From the NCBI GenBank assembly GCA_015680685.1, contig MNCI01000596.1, positions 213,677 through 277,676 on the forward strand: a stretch of DNA of 64,000 nt, read 5' to 3'. The notes beneath the pieces are model-generated. The model searched no databases and was not told the origin of the DNA. It worked only from the letters and a program-made list of their open reading frames with translations. Numbering within the stretch: the stretch's first letter is position 1; each line of letters starts with the position of its first letter. The position numbers were made by a program, and so were the translations under genes. The DNA is from Gnetum montanum. Its lineage: Eukaryota; Streptophyta; Gnetopsida; Gnetales; Gnetaceae. Positions 1 through 11,199 of the stretch are shown in pieces.

Positions 1-2055
1 CTTTGGGAAGACAAAAATGCAAGAGTTTGGCTAGTAACTAATGTTTGGATGCCATAAATGTAGTGGATGTGCACACATTAATAGGTGGAAATAGACATTA
101 CATTGATGCGTACACGTGAATACAACAAACCATGTGTTGGTTCGATTGTGATGCGATCTCGTCAATGCAAGCAAATGACGATGACTCATCAAAAGTATAA
201 CAAAATATCCAGCTATATCAATATATTCTTAGTGTTACATTAAAATTATACATAATCCAAAACATATGCCTAAAAAAGAATAACTAATACATATTTAGAA
301 AATATCATAATATGCCAAGAGATAATTAGCTAATGGTGGAAAATAGACATGCATATAATGCAAATATTAGTAGCAAATATTAAGAGATCTTCTTGCTTCA
401 TTTAGCTCTGGTAACTTGAATATAAAAGAGAAGGTTATTATACATTAAGTGAAAAACCTTGGCACCTCTTCCCGTTGATTTAAGGGAAAGTCTTATGATG
501 GCTAAGTGAAGTCATGCTAGCTTGCAATACAGGTCAGTAAGCACAAATAATCCAAACATCATAGATCATACATCATATATAGATCTAAACATCAACAAAA
601 ATCTAACCAAATTGAATTATTCACTTTAATCCATCAACCTGCAAATAAGAAGGCTAGTACACACTATACTTAATTTCAAATGTGTGAATTATTGTCATAA
701 GAACGTTTTTTTAAAAAAAATTCCAAACCAAATACTAAACTACCATGTGTATGAATTTTATTTATTAGTCTCAAACCAAATTATAAGTGTTAGAGGCATC
801 ACCTAGGAATTATCTTTGATGTTCTAGAGGAATTCAACAAAGAATCGATGAGCCATGTATCACTCTTTCTTATAAGATGGGACCTACAACAACAATCATA
901 GTGATGAATCCCAAGTACCAAATATTTCCAATACCATCTTCAATTGGCCAAATAACTTGATGCTAGTTCTAGAAAAATAGAAAAATATTTGAGTATCCAA
1001 ACAAGTACAACCAAAAATTAATAATGGACGGACATAAATAATAAGTCTCAAATACTCAAAAGATCTAGCAAAAAGGAACACCCAATTTGAAGGTTGATTC
1101 CAATAATTCATCATATTCAAGATTGACCAAACAGTATTGAATGAGGTTCAAAGTTATCAAAATGTGTCAAACTAAGCTCTAATAGCAAGATAGACTAAAA
1201 AATGGTAAACCTGAGAGACCATGACCTTACCATGATCCATGATGGTTGATAATGAACTAATCATAAATCGTAGTTTACTTAGAAAAATCACTTGTAAAAA
1301 AATAGCAAAAATAACTCAACCACAACCTCACCACAACTTGTTCATAACCTATGGTAGCTAACACAACTTGACCATGATTCGTGGTTAATTAGAAATCATT
1401 CAAAATAACTCAAAATGATAATATGATAAACATAGGCTTGATCATGACTTCACCATGACCTGTGGTAACTAACCACAACTTAATCACAACTCATGGAATT
1501 ACAAGTTTTTAGAAACAAAGACTAGAAATTACAAGGGAAGATAAAGAATCAACCATGAACTCACAACAATCCATGATGGAAAATCATGACATGATCACAA
1601 GCACTCTCACACCACCATGCACACAAAATAGCAAAGCTCTACAACATCACCACAAGTCATCAATCCAATAGCACTTGCATGTCCAAGAAAACAGATGCTA
1701 AAGTGGTTGAAAGATTGAAGTATGGGATTTTTAATGAAAAAAATACCAAAAACTCAAGCATAGGAATTCTAATCCTATTTTTGAAAATAAAATTAAAAAT
1801 AAAAAACTACTGCAAGGTTCTCATAAATTACATAGACTTTCCATAAAAATCATCAAGTCATACCAAAAACATTACATTAAAACAACACATACCATAACTA
1901 ATTTTAATAATAAAATAACATCTTGCGCGCATAAAAATTTGTTCCTGCCATCACATGCCTTACATGATGATATTGTAGCCTCCATGAAAAATCTTGATAA
2001 ACTCATCCACTAGGTTATTTCATACCAGTTGAAAATATATAATTAATAATACAAG
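1..2055. other. AT-rich flank with no recognisable gene
   Basis: This is AT-rich sequence left of element E. The short open frames here, including 896-1120 on the minus strand, show no recognisable domain and no family composition. Apart from the degenerate repeats at 1205-1620 I see nothing I can name. It may be older, unrecognisable transposon DNA. Confidence 0.5.
1205..1620. repeat. degenerate ~110-base repeats (accatgacc / ccacaactt motif)
   Basis: Motifs such as accatgacct, ccacaacttgacc and catgatggtt return about every 110 bases in roughly four imperfect units. The units are too diverged to set borders by eye. It could be part of an old LTR promoter region like those seen later in the window. 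Confidence 0.3.
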
Positions 2056-2952
2056 TGTTCATGTAGATTGTTCTATCATAAACCTATAAGAATACCTCCA
2101 TGAATTAGATGCTAAGTATTTAATTTATGATCATAAATAATTTTTGGAATGATGTAACCCTTAAATATATTAGTAAATATGAAATGAAAGGGCATGAATC
2201 TCTAATTAAGTATGAACTTAGCCTACTGATTAGCATAGAATCAATAGGGAAATGATTGAGTGATGGTGAAAGTAATGTTTAAAAAACTAAGGCAATATGA
2301 GTGATGTAAAATAAAATCTTAGTAATGAAATGAGTAAAATGTATGAAATTAATGAGAAAATGGAAAATGCTATGTATGGAATTCTAAGTTCTCTTCCTAA
2401 ATAATTGAAATGTTAAATTAAATGGATGAACAAAATTTACCTCTTATGGATGGCCAAGTACTATATGATGAAAGATAGAAAGTGAGTAAAACTAATAATA
2501 AAAGCTTAAATTATGATTTAATTAAGGGTTTTGAGGCTAAAATTTTCCCTTTTTTAGACGTAGATATGGATGAAGAAGATGTTGGCACTATTTGGACTTA
2601 ATTTGAGGTTAAAATAGAGTCATTTTCATGAACTGTTCCATAGGTAACACTGGTTCTATAGATACTAATACTAGTGTAGGTGATGCACTATGATGAGGTA
2701 TGATGATGTTGATGCTAGCATGTGCATTTAGTATAAATGACTTAGGCATTGGGACAAAGCTTGTAGACTATTGGAAATGCTAAGGTAACTATGAAGAATG
2801 TAGGTGGCATGGTGGATGTAGGTGCTAGCACTCTAAATCTCTTAAAACTTAAAAAGTACTTTGGATCTCATGAAATCAACAAAGAATTGATGTTTAGGAT
2901 TGGTATTTGTAGATTTAGGCTTTTCAAGTTTAATCCTAAAGTCAAGCGTAAT
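2056..2952 (-). mobile_element. Element E 3' LTR, first part (interrupted by C)
   Basis: This segment aligns with 42413-43290: shared stretches include atgtaaccctt, acttagcctac, aaatgattaagtgatggtga-like sequence and the ggttggtattt run before the C insertion. The TATA box seen intact in the right LTR (TATTTATA at 43249-43256 on the plus strand) is mutated here to tatttgta. The LTR resumes at 9623 after element C. Confidence 0.65.
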
Positions 2953-3526
2953 TGACAGGACGCGATATCGCATGGGCTGCGATATCGCGTTTGCCGCGAT
3001 ATCGCGGTGCGTCGCAAAGTCTATAAATAAGAGGTGGCTCTCCCTTGTTTTCCATCCTAGGCTTAGACCATAGTGAAACTCTGGCAGTTTGATCCCTCCA
3101 GAGATAGAATATATTCCATGTGCCCGCAGTAGGAACTCCAAAGTGAACGGATCTTTCTTCGAGCAGACATTGTACCTGAACACAAGTTTGTGTACGGCAA
3201 TAAAGACGAACTTCCTGGATAAACCTTGCAGTGCATGGAATAGGCTAATTAGGAATTTATTTATTGTTATTTACTATTTATCANTTTCTTCAATCCTTCA
3301 CCTCACTAGCATAGAAGATAAAACAGAAAAGCTATAAAAATCATATACCTCGGACTTACTTAACCATACACCGTGAAAACTACAAGTAAGTCTGGGAAGA
3401 CAACGAATAATTAACCTTAAGTGCTCCATGAGGCGTGTAGGGACTTAGTCTATGGAGTTTGATCGGATCGTGTGTGTTACGCTCGTATTCATATGGTTGA
3501 GTGTAGGGATACCTCGCCACTCATAA
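2953..3526 (+). repeat. Element C 5' LTR
   Basis: The LTR starts TGACAGG and ends ...CACTCATAA, directly before the primer-binding site. It matches 8805-9617 along its length but is 239 bases shorter. The missing part (about 9154-9375 of the 3' LTR) falls exactly at the single N at 3284, so the difference is probably an assembly gap. The palindrome array and TATA box at 2962-3029 are its promoter. Confidence 0.85.
2962..3029 (+). promoter_or_regulatory. Element C 5' LTR promoter: three GCGATATCGC palindromes and TATA box
   Basis: Three perfect copies of the 10-base palindrome GCGATATCGC lie at 2962-2971, 2979-2988 and 2996-3005, each 17 bases apart. TATAAATA follows at 3022-3029. The placement, within 80 bases of the LTR start and just upstream of TATA, suggests binding sites controlling transcription. 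That role is inferred. Confidence 0.75.
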
Positions 3527-3547
3527 TTGGCGCCGTTGTCGGGGACT
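3527..3547 (+). promoter_or_regulatory. Element C primer-binding site
   Basis: TTGGCGCCGTTGTCGGGGAC directly follows the 5' LTR. It has the form of the tRNA-complementary primer sites of plant Ty3 elements (often assigned to tRNA-Asp). It is the best preserved copy here; the equivalents in A and D are mutated. Confidence 0.8.
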
Positions 3548-3671
3548 AAGTGTTTGTGCGCTAAGTAGAACATAGGAAATCACTCACATCATTGGGAGCT
3601 TAAATGAACCTTAGGGTTAAGTAAATAAGAAAAAAAATTATAATGGTTAAGCAGCACACCGATAAGACACT

Positions 3672-6030
3672 ATGTCTTCTTCTTCTTCTGATAAGAGCAA
3701 TTCACCACCTAGGGATAATACAAAGAACAGTCAACAATCAAAAACACATAACCAAAATTAGCTAGTTCCTCAACAATATAGGGTGGTATATACTCATCTC
3801 GATGAGTACATACCTAATTTTACTTTTATCCTCCATTAGGATGAACAGATGCGCTGGAGAGACTTGCAAGGTAACATAGTGTTACCTCTGGATCGTGTAG
3901 TCCCCAACATGCTCCTCCGTGCTTTGGCACAGATTGGCATGATTCAGCTCTATGGTGAATATGTTGCAAAATATTTTGACATGAGGGATTACCATCCATA
4001 GCTTTACAATGTATGAGGGACTCAAGGAAGGGGAGCCAACATACACTGTTGAAGGGCAAAGAGGTCCTGCACGTCCTAAGTAAAATTAGAGATGATGAAC
4101 CATTTATAATGGGTTCTCTATCGAAAGATGTTCCTCCTCCTAACGAAAGTGAGGAGGTAGGGTATCAGAACCTACACTCCATGAGACACAACCCTAGTTC
4201 TGATCCCCATGAATGCCAATTGTTCACTGAGGAAACGAAAACACATGATAAGGATGGGCACTCTGATCGTCATCATGATCGAGGTCGAAGCCACAGAAGA
4301 GAAGGTAAAAAAAATCATCATGGCGATGGTTCTCCTTCTTCTTTGCCTTCTTCACATCATTCACCCTCTCCTTCCATCTTTGGGAGAAGTCATAAAGAGC
4401 ATAACAGTGAGGATAGAGGTAGGAAAAATGAGAGAACTCGATGAGAAAGTTGAGAGTAAGAACAAGGGCATGAATGAAGGAAAAGTAGGGAACAATGCAG
4501 ACATCATAGACGTCGTGAAAGAGATGATCATGATGAGCCCCTACTTGCAACCTAAAGCATGCTAGATATAATGGAGGTAGTGAGAATACCAATAAGGCAT
4601 TTAAAAGATAGTCAATCAAGCACTTAGACATGAACAATATCCCACGATTTGAGGGGGGATATAACGCTGATTTGAAAAATCATTTATAGGCATTGCACGA
4701 TGCCTGCGCATTGCAAAACATAGAGAACGAGTGGCAAAAACTAAATTTTTTTCCCAGGAAACTCATCAAGGAAGCAGAGAGTTGGTACCGGCCCTTAGAA
4801 CTGGAAACCATTAGGAGGTGGAGTACGATGTTAGAACTCTTCAACGATAAATATCAAACATACTCCATAGTGTCTAATTTGCATAAGTAGATCCAAGGAT
4901 GGAAGCAAGGTATTCATGAACCCTTGGATGCTGCCATGGGCTGCTACTATGCATTGTTACATCATTGCTTGGGCCATGGTTACGCATAGCAGGATCAACT
5001 CCGCCACATCGTAGATGGGCTAAGGTATGAAACTAGGAGAACCCTTGGGACTTATGACCAAGGGAGAATATCAGAACTTAGATCCCATGAAATTCATCGG
5101 TTGTTGGAACAAGTAGCCAAAGAAGAAGGGGAGCGACGAAAAAGGGAAAGTGTGGAAGAATACAATCGTGATCCCTCTCTTCGAAAGAAGAGAGTGAGAT
5201 TTTGCGATGAAGAGGATGAGTCACCACTTGAAGAGTTGGTGAAAAGAAAAACCTTGCCATTTCAAAAGCTAACAATGGAAGTATCAGCTAAGGTAGATGA
5301 AGTATGGAGCTCCTTAGACAGTAAAATTGAAACTATCCTAAAGACTATAGAGGAGTCTAAGGAGGAATGAAGTAGTGACAAGAACAAAACAAAGTGGAGA
5401 GATTCAGGCCCTACACGTGACCAGGGTAAGGGGAAAATAACTATCTCTAATGTGGTCATGGATTTGGACACAAACAATGATGGTGGATGTGAGATTTGCC
5501 AATATGACCATTCCAAAGGATGTTGTCGAATCATCTCACATCTACAAGAGTCTGGGGTGTATGCACTCAACCCGAGACTTAACCAACGGTAGACACCCCG
5601 AAGGTTACCTTATCCTCAAGGTAACCCAAGGTAGTTCCATCAATCGTTGACTTACTATCCAAGTGGAACTCCACAACAACCCATTAGACAACATCAGCAG
5701 TGGCAATACCCACAGTCATGGAGGATGCCACCGTCGAAACATCAATACCCTTACTAGTAGCCTGATCCTTATGGTTACTATGTGCAACAACGAATTTCTC
5801 CAAGTGACTCCATGGGTCACACAACTCCCCACCGTCACTACCAAGTTTGGGAGTACTTTAGAAGGACTCCTTCTCTGGGAGACACTCCATATCCATACCA
5901 TCCTCCAAATCTGTCCGCACCTCTTCCACCGGTAGTTCCCATAACACCTCCTGCTCCAAAAATGCAAGAGGAACTCCCCACTCAACCACAGCAACGTAAC
6001 ACTATGAGAGTCATAAACATCCAACCCGCT
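3672..6030 (+). pseudogene. Element C gag (decayed)
   Basis: Gag would form the particle shell and bind the element RNA. The start is placed at ATG 3672 (MSSSSSDKSN), because the copies in A and D start with the same MSS segment just inside the leader. A conserved N-terminal block (DEYIPNFTFILH) is followed by a charged H/D/R-rich linker (about 4100-4600, in another frame). Then comes a capsid core (about 4615-5100, LIKEAESWY and IRRWSTMLELFNDKYQTY), a lysine/glutamate-rich segment (5101-5370), a Cys/His cluster (CEICQYDHSKGCC, about 5490) with the HLQESGVYALNP motif, and a proline/glutamine-rich tail. At least two frameshifts and several TAG stops interrupt it, so it cannot encode a full protein. 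Confidence 0.8.
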
Positions 6031-6189
6031 GCTGGTTCTGACAACTGTAAAAAGAGAAGACCTTTCTTCAGAACCAAAAGCCCAGACAAGCTCTCACAAC
6101 AACAAGCAGTTGAGTCTGTGATCGCTCCTCCAACACATAAGGCTTCGGAGCACCCTTCAGTCCTACAAAAAAGCTTACCATATACGGTT

Positions 6190-6741
6190 ATGTTAACACA
6201 TACTGTAACCAACTGGATCAAGGTAGGCCACCTTCCTAGGAAACTAGTTGACCTTGGAAGTCCCTTAATCTACCTCCAAGTTGCTGAGAATGAACCTCAG
6301 CAACTTAAGAAGAGAAACATCCAACTAGAGCTCGTAGACTAGTCCATCACCATTCCATTGGGATTGGTGAAGGACATCATTAGCATTGTGTGTGGTTGGT
6401 CATACCCAACCGATTTCCTGGTGATTGAAGTTAACAACAATGAAGGGGACTTCTCAATTATAATGGAAAGGGCATGGATGAGTATAGTAGACGCATGCCT
6501 AGGAATTCGTGATCTTTTCTTGGAAATATCTAAGGTAAAAATTTATGGAAAGATCGAGAAGAGGAAAGTTCCATGCATCACATACAGTGATTCATCGGGT
6601 GATGATATGGAGGAATGCACAACATCTCCTCCATGCAACAGGTGTGCCATCGAAATTGTGAGACAAAGATGCTTGTATGCAGCAACCACACAACCAACAG
6701 TAGACACCCCGTGGTTGATAGCTATTCGAAAGAGCAACTGA
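6190..6741 (+). pseudogene. Element C protease region (decayed)
   Basis: The frame of the end of gag continues into an Athila-type aspartic protease segment, with one TAG at 6340-6342 where A has a glutamine codon (VDQSIT). Recognisable parts are the degenerate active-site region (LVDLGSPLIYL), the LELVD-SITIPLGLVKDI segment, and IIMERAWMSIVDACLGIRD, which matches the later GRA-W motif of copies A and D. The canonical D-S/T-G triad is lost (DLG). The coding match ends about 6741. The next recognisable sequence belongs to the region after integrase, so pol has been deleted. Confidence 0.75.
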
Positions 6742-6975
6742 TAAACATGCATGGAACAAACTGGGGAAGTAACCCATGCCAACAACCAAGGCATAGATAC
6801 CTTGGAATATGAGCGTCACCAACTTCCACCCCTTAATCTGAGAACATCAATTGGGAGAAGTTGGGCACTTCTATGAAATTGAAACAAACACTCATTATTT
6901 CAGATCTCTTCCTTGCAATTCAGTCATGGGGGAGATGGCCACCCATGCTAATCATTTGGGGCCCTCAGTTATTTT

Positions 6976-7262
6976 TAAGTTTTTGTTTTACAACCTTTTG
7001 TTTTACACGTTTTTGTTTTACAAATTTTTGTCTTACACATTTTTTTTACACATTTTTGTCTTACACATTTTTGTCTTACACATTTTTGTCTTACACATTT
7101 TTGTCTTACACATTTTTTTTCCACATTTTTGTCTTACACATTTTTTTTTTACATGTTTTTGTTTTACAAATTTTTGTCTTACACATTTTTTTTACACATT
7201 TTTGTTTTACAATTTCTTTAACTTTTCTTGTTTTTGTTTTACAACATCATTTATACACTTTT
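6976..7262 (+). repeat. U-rich TTTTGTCTTACAC tandem array
   Basis: About sixteen units of 15-16 bases of the form cacatttttgtctta lie in tandem. Elements A (19890-19995) and D (49540-49670) have shorter, looser versions at the same place after integrase. C has an expanded array. The hydrophobic open frames crossing it (6851-7297 and a second frame) are by-products of the repeat. A run of gt follows at 7268-7282. Confidence 0.8.
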
Positions 7263-7490
7263 TGATTTTGTGTGTGTGTGTGTTATCCACCTTGTAAGTT
7301 TGTCATTTAATAAGTGTTCTGCATGATGGTATGAACTATTTTCCTATTGATTGCTAATGTTTGGTTTTTACCTTTAAGTNTTTGTGTTGGCCATTCTCTT
7401 GGGTGCTTGGATGTTTTCTCTTGAGTTTTCTTACCGTTTCGATGTTACCCAATTATTGGGAAGCTGAGCAATAAAAATAACAAAGTCTTT

Positions 7491-7566
7491 GCATGGTGTG
7501 GTTCTCATGCATAAATACATAAAAAAAAAACAAAGGGAAAGTGAGAATTCAAAGCACACCCCTTAG
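7491..7566 (+). other. Conserved hairpin block (GCATGGTGTGG ... AAAGCACACC)
   Basis: GCATGGTGTGGTTCTC at 7491-7506 is followed by an A-rich loop and gagaattcaaagcacacc, so GGTGTG can pair with CACACC and gttctc with gagaat. The same block occurs twice in A and twice in D, always between the U-rich array and the 3' LTR. The repeated conservation suggests a cis-acting RNA signal. The role is inferred. Confidence 0.65.
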
Positions 7567-8792
7567 ATGAAATAATCATTTGGGCTACAAGCACTGGTTA
7601 TGGAACTCAAAATAAAAATGTTCCCTCTAACTAAGGCCCTTCTCGCTTCCCATTCTCTCCTCCTTGTTTCGTCAGAATGGTGGTGGCTCTTGGGTGACAA
7701 CATTCTTGTTACTTCAAGAGGATGGATTGGCCAAATGCATTAATGCGAAGTCACTAGAAGTGGTTTGTTTGAGGCCGGACTTGGAATGGGACCTGCTAAG
7801 TTACATTAATCATGAACTACACAAGGGGCTGTACACCACCTTGTTCTTGGGATTCCATTCCATTCTCTTCTTTCCATCCTTCTCTCCATTGTTCACCTCA
7901 TTGCCGGTTGTATCATTAGTGTATATTTTGGTTGATACATTGTTTTCTTTTTGGTAAATTCTTGCAGTTAAGACTTTACCTCTTGTTCCAAATGACATTC
8001 CCAGAGCCTACAGACCCTTTAAATGTGGGTTTGTCAAGGCATTAAGGGTATGAGCCTACTTTAAGGAGGACCCACTGACATTCCTATTTGGTGCACCAAT
8101 TATATTCTTTCCCTTAACATTTTTGCAATCTATTTTGTTTTGTTCATTTTCATCTTGATATCCATTTCATCGACATTACAGTTGTCTCTTTTTCTTCATC
8201 TTTATTATTCCTTTTCTTTTTCCATTCTATCGCTATCGAAGGTTCACGATTAGTCATGGGGGTACAGGGCCCAATTTTTTTGATTTTCTCCTAACCCCTA
8301 CACCTTTGATAGTCATCAATATTATATCTCCAGACCCACAATCAGCCATACCACAACCCAACCAATGGATCTTTCACCGAAGAAAGGTATCAATTACATT
8401 ATGATTCATTTACCCTTGCTAATAAAATTTGTGTGTGTGTGCAGATGACAATCATGCAATAACGGATTGGATATGGAAGGAACACTTGGAATAGAGTAGT
8501 GCTAAAGCAGCTATGTAAGGAGCAAGACTGATGGTGCACTTACAGATGGACAATGAAAGGTGAAATTTGGGCATTGGTAGCAGCAACACTTCTTTCTCTC
8601 TCTCTTTCTCAGCTACCAAATGAGGCCTGATGTCAATGTAATAAGGTGTTCACTCTTGTTGTCATGAATACTAGTTTTGTTTTGTCTTGTAATGATGATC
8701 CGTTCACATGTCATCCCATTAGTTCCATTTGAGTCAATAATCCCATACCATCCCAATATTTTATAAGGAGCTCGAGGACGAGTTTTTATTTA
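7567..8792 (+). other. Element C 3' noncoding region
   Basis: No coding sequence is recognised. The stretch near 8065-8090 (ggaggacccactgacat) matches the reverse complement of the same region in A (about 18775) and D (about 48430), so this is the shared untranslated tail of the family. A tg run lies near 8430-8444. The frame at 7664-7957 has no supporting similarity. Confidence 0.6.
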
Positions 8793-8795
8793 GTC

Positions 8796-8804
8796 ATGGA
8801 GGTA
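8796..8804 (+). promoter_or_regulatory. Element C polypurine tract
   Basis: ATGGAGGTA immediately precedes the 3' LTR start TGATGGG. A and D have gtgggggta and atgggggta at the same place. It would prime plus-strand DNA synthesis during reverse transcription. Confidence 0.7.
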
Positions 8805-9617
8805 TGATGGGACACGATATTGCATGGGCCATGATATCACGTACACGATATCGGGTCGTCCCCCACGATATCGCGGTGCGCCGCAAAGTTTATAAATAAG
8901 AGGTAGATCTCCCTTGTTTTCCATCCTAGGCTTAGACCATAGTGAAACTCTAGTAGTTTGATCCCTCTAGAGATATAATATTTTCCATGTGCCTACAGTA
9001 GGAACTCCAAAGTGAATGGATCTTTATTCGAGCAGACATTGTACCTGAACACAAGTTTGTGTACAACAATAAAGACGAACTTCCTGGATAAACCTTGCAG
9101 TGCATGGAATAGGCTAATTAGGAATTTATTTATTGTTATTTACTATTTATCATTTAGTCACTTTCTTAGTTCATTAAATCTTTCTCAACCCTTCTCTCCT
9201 AGTTAAGTGCCTTAGTACAATCGCTTCAAGCACGTGCGTTACGTGTGGTGATCCTAGCAACGACTAGCACTTGGTAGCCATGGTTGCATTGGTTCAAGGT
9301 GTGAACAGTAAGTGGGAATGGATGCTGATGCTAGGTAATTAAGACTTAGTTAGTTAGCTAGAGTTAGTTAGTTAATTTCTTCAACCCTTCACCTCACTAG
9401 CATAGGAGATAAAACAGAACAACTATAAAAATCATATACCTTAGACTTACTTAGCCATACACCATGACAACTACAAGTAAGCCTGGGAAGACAACGAATA
9501 ATTAACCTTAAGTGTTCCATGAGGCGTGTAGGCACTTAGTTTGTGGAGTTCGATCGGATTGCTCATGTTACGCTCGTATTTGTATGGTTGAGTGTAGGGA
9601 TACCTTGCCACTCATCA
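8805..9617 (+). repeat. Element C 3' LTR
   Basis: The 813-base LTR starts TGATGGGACACG and ends CACTCATCA, followed by target duplication acaat. It contains the full middle section missing from the 5' LTR (about 9154-9375), including a tagttagttagcta stretch. The frame at 9012-9206 is an LTR fragment, also seen at 3089-3337, not a gene. Confidence 0.85.
8814..8898 (+). promoter_or_regulatory. Element C 3' LTR promoter: four decayed gatatc palindromes and TATA box
   Basis: Four copies lie at 8814-8823 (ACGATATTGC), 8831-8840 (ATGATATCAC), 8845-8854 (ACGATATCGG) and 8865-8874 (ACGATATCGC), then TATAAATA at 8891-8898. Compared with the perfect 5' LTR copies, most changes are C to T or G to A at CpG, as expected for methylated cytosine decay. 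There is one more copy than in the 5' LTR. Confidence 0.7.
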
Positions 9618-9622
9618 ACAAT

Positions 9623-10550
9623 TAACTTAGAGTTTGTTTTTGAAACTCAAAATTTGTGCTAAGGTAGGTGATACTAATGCAAGATGCAAATGTGGTGATG
9701 CTACTATGTTAACATCTACACATGCACTTTCTCCTTAACTGAAATTATGAGGTTCCAAGAGCCATTATCATCATCTAAATTAATGTTGAACATGTCATGA
9801 TAATGTTTAATAAGTGTGAGAAGTCTCACAAGGTTGAAACCAAGATCAAAAGATACATTGATAGTGTATGTTAAAAATTTAACTAAGCATTAATGTCACT
9901 TGGAAAAACTTAGAAAACTTATCATGTTTCATGTATTATCTCTATCTCCTAAAGATTTTTGATACTATTAAAGTTGATGATTGTTACCTTGAGACTCATA
10001 TAAAATTATTGCCAGAGATTTGAGGGGGTCAAAACTATGGTCAAAAGACAAGTGTGTGATGTATACTCAAAATTTCCCTAAGGCAAGTGACATTGACATT
10101 GGTGTCAGCATCAATTGACTAAGCTTCGAATAATGTTTTGTCTTATGTCTTTTAAAATTTATTGAAACTAATTAAAATTGGTGGTTGTCAACTCACGACG
10201 CATCTAGACTAGCTATTAGAAGCTTAACAGAGCTGAAATAATAGCCAATAGACAAGTTCATGCAAGGTGATGCAATGAAGGCTAATGTAGGTGATGTTAA
10301 CCCTAGTGTCAATGTCATTTGCATCACTTGGATAACACTTAGGATATTCATATTCCTTATTCTATTGAAAGTCACCAAAACTGATGTTCATATGATGGAC
10401 TATAATCTAGAATATCTCCCAGGGGCTTGTAGGAGCCCAAACATGAGTTATGATGATGATTTTGGGCCATTTTGATAACATAAGTAGATATAAAAATATT
10501 TAAACCACATTTATTCTAGTTGGTAGAAAGTAAAAAAAGTAGGTATAACA
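9623..10550 (-). mobile_element. Element E 3' LTR, second part
   Basis: The LTR of E resumes after C and aligns with 43290-44225. It holds the upstream promoter part of the LTR, with four degenerate units of about 205 bases (starts near 9655, 9880, 10080, 10264), each with a gatgctgatactagtgtcaacatc-like motif. It ends at 10550 (TGTTATACC on the minus strand). Confidence 0.65.
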
Positions 10551-10562
10551 TTGCCTCCACTT
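10551..10562 (-). promoter_or_regulatory. Element E polypurine tract
   Basis: On the minus strand AAGTGGAGGCAA lies directly before the LTR start TGTTATACC. This purine-rich run supports both the LTR border and the minus orientation of E. Confidence 0.6.
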
Positions 10563-11199
10563 AATGGATATTGTTGAGATGTTAGAGAAGGCTTCATCAA
10601 GAAGAGAAAGGATGATGTGTTAAGGATGAATCTACAAAAAGAAAAAGTGGGAGAAAAGAAGCAAGATGAGAAGAAATTTTTAGGGCATCACCAATACACT
10701 AGTTTTGAGGACAGTGCTATGCTATGGAAGGGGAATATGGCTAAATCCTATAGAAAAGATGATCAAAAGGATATCATTGATGATATTTTACACCCTATTC
10801 CACTCAAACCATTAACACACCCTTGCTAGAAATAGAATAGAATCACTCAATCCACATGGATGTGTTAATGTAAGGAAAGGAATGAGATAAGAAGAGTTAG
10901 AGGAGAAATAGGAAGCATGTGAAAGGAGAGACAAAATATAGAGTCTCAAAATCAAGAAAACAATAAACTAGAAGATAAATTAGGGATATTGCCTATACAC
11001 CAAGTTGAGGTGCTATGCTACAAAAGTGGGACATGGATAAATCCCATACTTTAATGTATAGATAGTTGATAAATTGATAAATTTTGTCCCTATCACACTC
11101 AAGCTTATCATACTTGGTAAGACTTGATATGTTAGGTAGTTGAGTCATGGGGATACCATGAAGCATCATTTTGTCAAGTGTATTAGTTAGCTGAGATGT
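10563..11199 (-). other. Element E internal noncoding remnant
   Basis: This is the part of E next to its 3' LTR. The frames at 10617-10829 (plus) and 10993-11232 (minus) are short, lysine-rich or featureless, and match no domain I recognise. Confidence 0.4.

Larger units (their letters stand above)
2953..9617 (+). mobile_element. Element C: Athila-like LTR retrotransposon lacking pol
   Basis: It is a 6.7 kb element with a 5' LTR (2953-3526), primer-binding site, decayed gag and protease, a noncoding 3' region, a polypurine tract and a 3' LTR (8805-9617). It sits in the left LTR of element E: the flanks ...gcgtaat and taacttagag join to the sequence seen uninterrupted near 43290 (gtgtagttaacttagag). 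The target duplication is gtaat (2948-2952) and acaat (9618-9622), five bases with two differences. No reverse transcriptase, RNase H or integrase is present. The sequence passes from protease directly to the 3' noncoding region that follows integrase in relatives A and D. Confidence 0.85.

Noticed and set aside
2842-3337. Frames at 2842-3183 (minus) and 3089-3337 (plus)
   Set aside because: They cross the E/C junction or lie in the C LTR. The second recurs at 9012-9206 in the partner LTR.
6851-7297. Hydrophobic protein of about 148 residues (Phe/Leu/His-rich)
   Set aside because: The hydrophobicity comes from the T-rich cacatttttgtctta repeat. Two frames are open for the same reason.
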